This document shows, one piece after another, positions 56,901 to 64,000 of a DNA stretch of 64,000 nucleotides. The position numbers were made by a program, and so were the translations under genes. Each line of letters opens with the position of its first letter. Positions within the stretch are counted from its first letter, which is position 1. The DNA lies in assembly GCA_015499995.1 (NCBI GenBank), contig JADNRV010000034.1, positions 124,001 to 188,000 on the forward strand, read 5' to 3'. The DNA is from Flammula alnicola (Eukaryota; Basidiomycota; Agaricomycetes; Agaricales; Strophariaceae). The notes beneath the pieces were generated by a model. It had not been told where the DNA came from. It ran no database searches and saw nothing but the letters and a program-made list of their open reading frames with translations.

Positions 56901-59487
56901 AGGACGAACAAATCAACGTAATCCTAGCGGCTATTGCAGAAAATTCGAACATCGACCCACGCGAACTCCACTTCGAAGACGAACCCAAAATGTGGAAAGA
57001 AGCTCAAGCCTCAGTCGATGCTGCGAAATGGGAAGCCGGTTATCGCGAAGAGTTGAAGTCGCTTAAGGAGATGGGCGTCTACAAACTTGTACCCCGCGAG
57101 TCAGTACCGGCCACCCACAAAATTCGAAAGGGACGTCCAATTTTTAAAGCCAAACGCGACGAACATGGGAATGTAGTTCGACACAAGGTACGCCTGGTCT
57201 TTAAAGGTTTTGAACAAATCTATGGCAAAGACTACACTAGTACGACCTCACCTACTGCACGCATGGAATCTTGGCGAATTCTGCTTCACATAGCGGCTAC
57301 CTTGGGATGGGACACCCAGCAAATCGATGTCAAAACTGCCTTCTTGTACGGACTACTGCCGGATAAAGAGGTCCAATTCATGGACCAACCGCAGGGATTC
57401 GAAGAGGAAGGTAAAGAAACATGGGTATGGATGCTACAAAGGGGTCTATATGGCATGAAGCAAAGCGGCCGCATCTGGAACAAGACGCTGAATGATGCCA
57501 TGATATCCTGGGGCTTCATTCGCCTCTCCAGCGAATCCTGCATTTACTATAGGAAAACTGACACAGGGATAACCATCGCAGCCGTACATGTCGACGACTT
57601 TCTTTTGATAGCCAGTAGCGCCGAAGAGAACCATCGCTTCAAAGAGCAAATGAAGTCAATCTGGACGATATCCGACCTCGGCGAAGTCAAATTCTGTGTC
57701 GGCATATCCATCTCGCGCGATAAAGAAAACCGTACCGTTCATCTGTCTCAGACCGCCCTCATTGACAAAATAATTAACCTTTTCGGTCAAATAGACGCCC
57801 ACCCTGTTAGCACTCCTATGGACCCGGGCCTCAAGCTCAGACGACCAGACCGCTCATCCTTCACACCCGAAGACAAAGAACGTCTAGACAAACTCCCTTA
57901 TTGCTCCCTCGTAGGGTGCCTCATCTATCTCACTGTCGGCACTCGCCCGGATATCGCTTATCCAGTTCAACAACTGTCACAATTCCTTGACTGCTACACT
58001 TACGCACACTGGAACGCTGCTATTCGTGTTGTACGCTATCTTAAAGGTACTCGGGAACTAAAACTATGTCTAGGAGGCGCTTCACCAATAAATCTACTGG
58101 GCTTTAGCGACTCTGACTGGGCTAATTGTCTTGATACCAGACGGAGCGTCGGAGGTTTTGGATTCTCGCTGGGCTCTGGACTCATTTCGTGGACAGCTAA
58201 GAAACAAAAAACAGTGGCTACTTCTTCATGTGAAGCGGAATACACAGCGGCTTTCGAAGCGTCCAAAGAGGCTATATGGCTACGCACTCTCCTATCCGAA
58301 ATTGACCTATCCCCACCATCAGCGACGACTCTACTCTGCGATAACAACGCCGCCATCACCCTCTCTGAGGATCCATCGCTAGTGAATGTCCCGGGTAACC
58401 CCCGGGTAAAAATTACTGACCCGTACCCGTACCCGTCTAAACCCGTACCCGTGAGGTAAGGGTACGGGTATCGACAGATAAGGGTCGGGGGTACAACGGG
58501 TACGACGGGTCACTGCTGACCCAACAGTCAACGATACCCATGGTTGAGGTAGCGACTAAAAGGGTGAGGTCAGACCTCGCTGATGCACCCAGAACATCGA
58601 TTGACGTGAGGGCGATCACCTGCGAGGATCTATGCAATACCTGAAACAACAGTGATACTACACTGGCGTGTCGTGCATCACTGTGTCGTAGGGCGCCGTG
58701 GGGGTCATCGAAAAGGTTTGCGTGATTGCTATGGTGGTGCCAGTTTCATGAAGCCCACGCTATCCGGAACGGCGAAGGGTGAGTTGGCATGTTATCAGCA
58801 GTATGGAGGTCAGAGCCTCAGATCCTACACGGAAATCGATACAGTGGGTTAGTAGGTCCTCTGTGCAAGCTGAGTTTTCACGCACCTGGCACCTCGTCCT
58901 CATCTTGTTGACCTACTACACCACATTTCGTCGCTTTACTACACCTCGCAGTTCGAAGATTGTCGTTGTTGTTGTCGTTGGCTGGGGCGGAGGTGGGGTT
59001 AGTCGTGGTGTGTTGCGCTATGACGAACCTAGCACCACATTCCTTGTTGTGTTGCCTGCCTGTGGTCGTCGTCGTCGTGGCTGGGATTGAGATTGGGAGT
59101 GGTGGTGAGAAGTAAGAAGTATCGGTTGACACATCACGGAATTGGCGGTTGTTTAAACTCCGATGCTGCTCTGCCGACAGCACCGTCGTACCCGCCTCAC
59201 GGGTACGGGTTTGGTCAGGGTACAGGTTTCCATACCCGTACCCGTACCCCCACTTACCCGCGGCCGATACCCGCGCGGGTTCCTGTACCCGTGTCGATCA
59301 CTATCCATCGCAACATGGATGCTCTAAACACTTTGACATCCGCCACCACTTCCTCCGCGAACGCGTTCAAGCAGCAGAAATATGCACCGCCTACATAAAT
59401 ACAAAAGACAACATTGCCGATATATTCACTAAAGCGCTTCCGCCCCAACAATTCCTTCAGCTTCGTAATCTCATCGGACTTCAATAA
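53907..59487 (+). pseudogene. Copia gag-pol polyprotein gene, disrupted
   Basis: It starts at ATG 53907. The Gag (UBN2-type) region is followed by a zinc knuckle 'CTNCHRPHHSAKYC' and a protease with 'FYVDSGASTHL'. The GAG-pre-integrase zinc site follows ('WHRCLAHAN', 'CDSCVLGKQTR'). A single missing base near 55800 creates a stop at 55803 after 'WIDLSGP'; the integrase continues in the next frame ('LVDDYTNYPW', 'HIGRVERMHRML'). An in-frame TGA lies at 56879. The reverse transcriptase then follows ('KTAFLYGLL', 'VHVDDFLLIA') and RNase H ('GFSDSDWANCLDTRRSVGG', 'SSCEAEYTA'). At 58379 the frame is interrupted by the hAT element; removing it and one 8-bp target copy restores the frame to the stop at 59485-59487. 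Confidence 0.92.
58380..59303. mobile_element. Non-autonomous hAT-type element nested in Copia pol
   Basis: 924 bp with an 8-bp target duplication 'tccatcgc' (58372-58379 and 59304-59311). The ends read 'tagtga' inward from both sides, with a further 'cgggta' match inside. The TA(G)TG-type ends and 8-bp duplication are characteristic of the hAT superfamily. The subterminal regions are packed with 'acccgt' and 'cgggta' hexamers in both orientations. There is no transposase frame, so it depends on a partner elsewhere. Confidence 0.9.
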
Positions 59488-59535
59488 ACACGACGCCCCA
59501 GATTCCATGCGAGGAGGAGAAACTTCTGGTTCACG

Positions 59536-59546
59536 GTGAGGAGGAG
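59536..59546 (+). promoter_or_regulatory. Polypurine tract of the Copia element
   Basis: A purine-rich stretch 'gtgaggaggag' directly precedes the 3' LTR, in the position used for plus-strand DNA priming. Confidence 0.7.
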
Positions 59547-59868
59547 TGTTGAGATCTTTGATCGCACCGTGAACCGACAGGTCACGTTTCCCCTTTTTAT
59601 CTTTCTTTCTTTATCTTTCTCTTTATGTGAATAGTTACAAACGGTCTTTATCATACATTATAGTATATATACATGGTAGTAACTACACGGCACCTCAGTC
59701 CAAGTATTAGTGACTGAGGTGAGCCACTTTCTATTTCTCCCCCTAATTATCTTAATTAACTGTACCGTAGTTTATCGTCACACTATCTAGGTACAGATCT
59801 TTCTAAATATAGTCCAAGTATTAGTGACTGAGTTTATCGTCACACTATCTAGGGTCTAGATTTCTACA
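59547..59868 (+). repeat. 3' LTR of the Copia element
   Basis: 322 bp; I found no difference from the 5' LTR. It is followed by the 'ctgcg' target duplication and the resumed BTB D sequence. Confidence 0.95.
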
Positions 59869-60199
59869 CTGCGGAACATCCACTGAGGAAATTAACATTT
59901 GGTGATTTCATATGCTTGCTCGCATTACAAAAGCACTTCTTCCTGGCCTGGGATAATGTCGCCAGGGTCATGCAACCCACCTGCAACATTGTAGTACTAC
60001 CAAGTGCACAAAGGCACATCGCTTTAATATCGACCTTCTCAAGTCGAAATTCCCTTTCGATCCCATTTTCGGAATACAAAGGATACTCGTCAGCACTGCT
60101 TTTCCGTGTGATGATGCAGCAAAAGAAGTCAAGCGGAAATTGCTTTTGGAACGCAAATGTATTTGGGACAATATGAAGAAGTGGCTTGGTATTCCGTAA

Positions 60200-61683
60200 G
60201 GTCACCGCGATAAAATTCTTTAACTTGGAATTTCCCTCCTTATACGCTTATTACAGATATAATATTTCTTCATAGTCTACCTATTCATAGATAAAATGGC
60301 TAAAATGATGGGCTGCGATTTTCAACATTCCAATTTAGACCTGCTTGCTCTTTTGCTTCGTCCAAGATCCACTCACTTGAGCCATTATTGGGAACGAATC
60401 CTGAATCTTCAAATCCTCCGTTGAGGGCTCCTGACCTGGCCGAGGAAAACATGTGGTCATTCAATACCCAACTCTCGATGGTTTCGAACGTGAACGATGA
60501 CCACAGTGAAGGTGGGATTGATGTTCGATTTACTAGCTAACATGTTTTGTGGTTTCTTTCCTTTGCTGATTTGAGTATAAGTCACTAGAGAATCAAGTTA
60601 TAGCCCTTGTATAAACCAGAAAAGCGCACCGTCGAAACGTACTCCTCAATTAGTCGGCCAAGGTTTTCGTGCAAGATACCCTCCATGTTTCTGAACTGCT
60701 ATGGTCGCTCTCTGCGAGACAATGGACGCAACTTGTTTTGTTGTAAAAATGTTATGAGATCATCTGGAATTGGCGTTGACTTGGGAGCATAATAGTGGCC
60801 TCCTCCTCTCAACTCTCGCCTTTATCGTGCATTTGCCACATTAGCAAAGGCATTGTGGCAGAAAGGAAGCATTCATGCGGCTTTTCAATCAGGGAATGTT
60901 TTTCCGCATCGTTCCTAATAACATTGAATAAGAAATACCGGTTTGCGACGAAAGCTCAAGGCAGACCTTAGCGCGCATATAAATTTGTAGACAACGGATA
61001 ATGACGGATGCTGCCTTTTGGCTGGTAATATGGTACCGACCAGAACGTTCCTCATTGAGGAGAAACGCCCTAAGTTCTGGCAAGGATTTGAGCTTGTATT
61101 CATTGGGCTGAGAAACTGTAAATCGTAAACGGCCCAAGAATCAAAATTTCCAACGCACGATGGTTGGCATATTAGCTGTTCATATGAGGAATTTGTCACG
61201 GTTCCCGTGAGGGCTAAACCACACCGCGAATATACCTCGCCATCTTTCAGAATATTCGGTATGAATTCGATGGCATTGAGTATCAGTGGATACAACAACG
61301 GGGTCATGACATCCCTGAGGCTCGCATAATGACCCTGCAGTTGTAGCAATTCGAAAAGGCTGTCAATGATAGAAATCAGCAGCGTGAGCGCGTTAACGAC
61401 ATGTCCGTCATTGAATTTAGCGTGTCGTCTCTTCAGAGATGTAGCGAAATTTGCCAAACGACAATGCTCTTGAAGCAACGAATGCCTACCACGAAGAAAG
61501 TTGCTCGCTCGACATATAGGATTAAAAGGAAATGAATCTTGCCTTTGAGTTCTGAAGGCACTTCGAGAAACCTAACATTATTTGAGATACGAAATCTCAA
61601 TGTTCTATCTGCGGATCGTCACAGCCTGCAGGCGTTATCAGGTCATATATAGCTGTGTTCTTCAACCACCTGTGTGATGTAGG
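60200..61683. other. Intergenic region, possible minus-strand coding relic
   Basis: A minus-strand frame at 60915-61478 (187 codons) contains a leucine-rich hydrophobic stretch but matches no family I know. It lies downstream of the NACHT relic on the same strand and could be a remnant of its C-terminal part. The rest shows nothing. Confidence 0.35.
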
Positions 61684-62142
61684 TTATTGAACAGGGATAG
61701 AGAATGCCAGCTGGCAGCGATAGTCGAGACAAAGAAGCCTTTCGTGGTTTCGTGTGTTCGCCGTTCTGAAGAAAAAGGAAGTGGCACCAAGGAGTCCTTC
61801 CTTCTCTAGCATTTCTGCAAGCGAGCGTCCAATCGCCGACTTTCATGCACCTGCGGGTCCGATCCACAAAATGCGTGATTTAGTCGTCGGTCTCCTCGCC
61901 CAGCGTGCTAGTTTCTGAAGAATGGCTGCCCGAGTGTTTGGGTGACATCTGGGAGGATCGACGACATCACTGCTATCATGGGAGGCCTCTGGAGCATGAA
62001 AGTCCTTAAAGGCCTTCTGGATGACTTGAATACGGCCGATAGTTTGAGAAATGCTGATAAGAAAATCCAGGTAAAAGATCGCACCTCTACGTGGGTCTGT
62101 GGACATCCCAACGACGGAAGTGAAACATTTTCCTGTAATCAT
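61684..62142 (-). pseudogene. NACHT-type P-loop NTPase fragment, stop in Walker A
   Basis: The minus-strand reading gives 'RCHPNTRAAILQKLARWA', then 'ILWIGPAGA-stop-KSAIGRSLAE', then 'EGLLGATSFFFRTANTRNHE' and 'CQLAFSIPVQ-stop'. This is the classic agaricomycete NACHT N-terminus: 'C.P.TR..IL..I..W', the Walker A 'GPAGAGKSAIA', then 'LLAASFFFSR'. The TGA at 61843-61845 replaces the second Gly of the Walker A loop (GGA to TGA fits a single change). A TAA at 61684 ends the homologous stretch. No complete STAND protein is encoded. NACHT proteins in fungi are linked to heterokaryon incompatibility and innate-type responses; this copy is dead or a misassembly. Confidence 0.75.
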
Positions 62143-62962
62143 CAGATTGCCCGCTGTGAATCTCCATGAATCCTACTGGGGCTCGAAATTGAGCGGAAAT
62201 TGATATCGATATCGAAGATAATAACCTAAAGTTGAAGAAACGTAGCTGCGAAAAGTTGTGTATGAGATTCTCAACCCACGTAATTGTCGAACCCCGCGCA
62301 CATCAAAGTATGTTCTTAGGCAATGCTAGTCTCTCCTGACAGACCATATACAAACAGAGACAATCCCTGTGAACGTCAGAGTACAGTTTCGCACCTCAGA
62401 TCCTCGAACATTCAACTCCAGTAGAACTTTGTCTTATGACGCGGGATAAGTAAGGCGAAAAACAAGACTGATATCAGGGCTTTGAAGTTTGTACCTCCAT
62501 GACTGTTAGCGTGTGACAGGCGATCCTCCCCCTGTCAAGACGTGGATGTCGAACGCGAGCTATGCGGTTCCGCAAGTTCTTCGGAGGAAGTGCGGAAACA
62601 AATTGCGCCCTTAAACGCTCACACATAAATTTGCAACCGATTCGCTGTGTAGCTCCACCGGAGTCTGAGGTGGAAGCACCAGCCGAGGGGCACAATGCAG
62701 TCGAGGATGGTCGGATCGAAAAGTTGTAGTGAAAAGAGCTGTCATAAACACGTCAAAGATCGAGAACGCTGAATACCGTCATAACTCAATCCTGATCCCT
62801 AAATTGCAGGTTATGGGCTCATGCTCGACGACTCGTTGTATCTTCGCAAGTGAAGGGCTTTACGATGGAGGCTCAAATAGAATCCCACAAGAAGAGTGTT
62901 TAAGAATTTGGTTGCGATAAGTAGCGTGGATGCAGGATAACATAAAGATGGAGGTAAGACAA
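62143..62962. other. Intergenic region
   Basis: The minus-strand frame at 62474-62695 might hold an N-terminal exon of the NACHT relic, but I see no motif. Otherwise nothing is recognised. Confidence 0.35.
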
Positions 62963-63551
62963 CTAATCGAACAGTCCGAAGCCCTAAAATCAGAACATGG
63001 TGTGTTAGGCAAGGCTCGATGAAATATAAAATTCATACGCACCATGTCGTCGTCTGACTCTTCCTTCTCCTCGGCTTTCTCCTCCTCTTTGGGTGCCTCC
63101 GCGGCGGGTGCACCACCGGCGGCAGCAGCAGGGGCAGCAGATCCAGCAGCAGGTGCTCCTCCTCCGGCACCAACGTTTGACAGCAGCTCCTTGATGTTCT
63201 TTCCAGCAAGGGCTTTTTCGAGGAGGGTGGCCCAGATGGGCTCGACTTCGACGTTGGCGGCGTTTGTCAGAGCGACAATTTTGTCAGCCTAAAAATTGAC
63301 CGCTTAGAAATCCCCTCAACCCTTCCAATTCGATGATTAACGCACGGTGATTTCGATACCCTCATCGGCGAGGATAAGGGCGGCGTATGTTGAGGCGAGA
63401 TCAGTGGAGGCCTGCGAAGGGAAAAAAGCGGCATCAGTCAAAAAGTACATCCACATCCGTTTTCCCGCATCCATCCCAAATCCACCCAGGAGAACCACGA
63501 AAACGGCCCCAGAACATCCATAAAGACCCGATAAGACGAATTACACACCAT
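62963..63551 (-). CDS. RPP1: 60S acidic ribosomal protein P1
   Basis: This is a stalk protein of the large ribosomal subunit that recruits elongation factors. The exons on the minus strand are 63551-63549 (ATG only), 63411-63346, 63288-63043 and 62983-62963, giving 111 residues. The N-terminal domain reads '[20 protein letters not shown]', then '[20 protein letters not shown]'. An Ala/Gly hinge and acidic tract follow ('[15 protein letters not shown]'), and the last exon encodes exactly 'GFGLFD', the conserved stalk tail. The start is inferred: an ATG immediately followed by 'gtgtgt', with the intron acceptor before the Ala codon, gives the canonical 'MAST'. The family is certain; exon 1 is likely but unproven. 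Confidence 0.92.
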
Positions 63552-64000
63552 TGGTACAAGAATACGGGAGGTGGGGAACAAGAGTTAGGTCGCTGTCGTT
63601 GTTATATCGTGAGGTGACCACCGGCTCCGTTGTGGGCTCGGTGTTGTCACGTGGAAATAAATTGCCTTTTTTGGAGTTCGTTTTGCCGTCAATTGACTGA
63701 GACTCATCGCCCCCGAACACGAACAACCCTCTTACTCATGCGTCGTCTTTCGATATCTCAGATGATATGGAATGTGTGTTTCCCATCTTTTCTGACCTTG
63801 CAACAATGAATAATGACCGAAGTTTTGTCGTTTCCGAGTCGATTCGATGAAGGTTGCGTAATTTCTGTTGTTACGAGGACCCTTTAGGGGCTTCGTTTTT
63901 AACCCGACTTCTGCAGGAGGACCCTTTGGCATCAAAACTGAGGGAAATTTTGTACATGTTTGTTTGATGGACAGGTTTATCTTATCTATAGTCACATGAG
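63552..64000. other. Upstream region of RPP1
   Basis: Expected promoter of the ribosomal protein gene. I see no gene or clear repeat; short frames on both strands are unsupported. Confidence 0.45.

Larger units (their letters stand above)
53416..59868 (+). mobile_element. Ty1/Copia LTR retrotransposon
   Basis: The element is 6453 bp including a 924-bp nested hAT element. The two LTRs are 322 bp, begin TG and end CA, and were identical in my base-by-base reading. A 5-bp target duplication 'ctgcg' lies at 53411-53415 and 59869-59873. The primer-binding site follows the left LTR and a purine tract precedes the right LTR. The domain order gag, protease, integrase, reverse transcriptase, RNase H is that of Copia. 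The coding region has one frameshift, one in-frame stop and the hAT insertion, so it is now non-autonomous. Confidence 0.95.
52725..60199 (+). pseudogene. BTB/POZ gene D, decayed and split by a Copia element
   Basis: Homology to BTB C runs through this region with frameshifts and stops. Near 52785-52830 another frame holds a 'SKWFRAL' match to 'STWFRYL'. 'VVDGVDLFYLDL' lies near 52915-52955, with a donor at about 52992. 'YDFTKILRRSFYDLARAEP' lies at 53248-53304. The frame stops in the Copia LTR at 53416. The sequence resumes at 59869 with 'LTFGDFICLLALQKHFFLAW', which matches 'IHPEDFIRLLSLQKEFVLVW' of BTB C, and ends at 60197-60199 after 'CIWDNMKKWLGIP'. The Copia insertion alone would kill the gene; further frameshifts exist in the 5' part and between 59980 and 60060. 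Confidence 0.85.

Noticed and set aside
1..64000. tRNA, rRNA and CRISPR features
   Set aside because: No T-loop/acceptor pattern, rRNA core sequence or regularly spaced direct-repeat array was found by reading; a tRNAscan run would be decisive for tRNAs.

Overview
The window is from a basidiomycete fungus, most likely an agaricomycete. The evidence is many short introns (mostly 50-80 nt, GT..AG, sometimes GC..AG), compact genes, tandemly expanded F-box and BTB/POZ families, a NACHT (NLR-type) relic, a fungal Zn2Cys6 regulator and a GWT1 gene. I found no bacterial or plasmid features, no CRISPR array, and no tRNA or rRNA that I could support.

Layout. 0.9-4.4 kb: Fe/Mn superoxide dismutase and an F-box protein. 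5.5-10.2 kb: three copies of a Gal80-like (Gfo/Idh/MocA fold) gene; two are intact on the minus strand and one is a pseudogene on the plus strand. 12-13 kb: BTB/POZ gene A. 13.5-16.0 kb: GWT1 (GPI-anchor inositol acyltransferase) in eight exons. 17.1-19.0 kb: a large F-box protein. 19.6-22.9 kb: a non-coding array of about four diverged repeat units. 23.5-24.5 kb: a secreted GH25-type lysozyme whose stop codon was hit by a complete 6.35 kb Tad1-like LINE (24.48-30.83 kb). 31.8-41.8 kb: an inverted, chimeric segmental duplication of the 4.2-4.9 kb and 10.9-13.6 kb regions, split by a 6.66 kb Mutator-like transposon. 46.6-48.7 kb: Zn2Cys6 regulator. 49.8-50.8 kb: thymidylate synthase. 51.1-52.3 kb: BTB gene C. 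52.7-60.2 kb: a decayed BTB gene D split by a Copia retrotransposon, itself split by a 924 bp hAT-type element. 61.7-62.1 kb: NACHT relic. 63.0-63.6 kb: acidic ribosomal protein P1.

The housekeeping genes (SOD, GWT1, thymidylate synthase, RPP1) lie among fast-evolving families and transposons. Four element insertions can be placed to the base by their target-site duplications (12, 9-10, 5 and 8 bp). That gives a relative history: the segmental duplication preceded the Mutator insertion, and BTB D received Copia, which then received the hAT element.

The most unusual items are: (1) the 1236-residue Mutator-like transposase, reconstructed in seven exons, which joins a GCM/WRKY-type zinc domain, an MULE DDE core and what looks like a C-terminal USP-type cysteine peptidase; (2) the LINE sitting in the stop codon of the lysozyme gene; (3) the chimeric inverted duplication; (4) a Copia element with identical LTRs but a broken pol. 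All exon joins were made by eye from splice signals, reading frame and paralogue comparison; no search was run.
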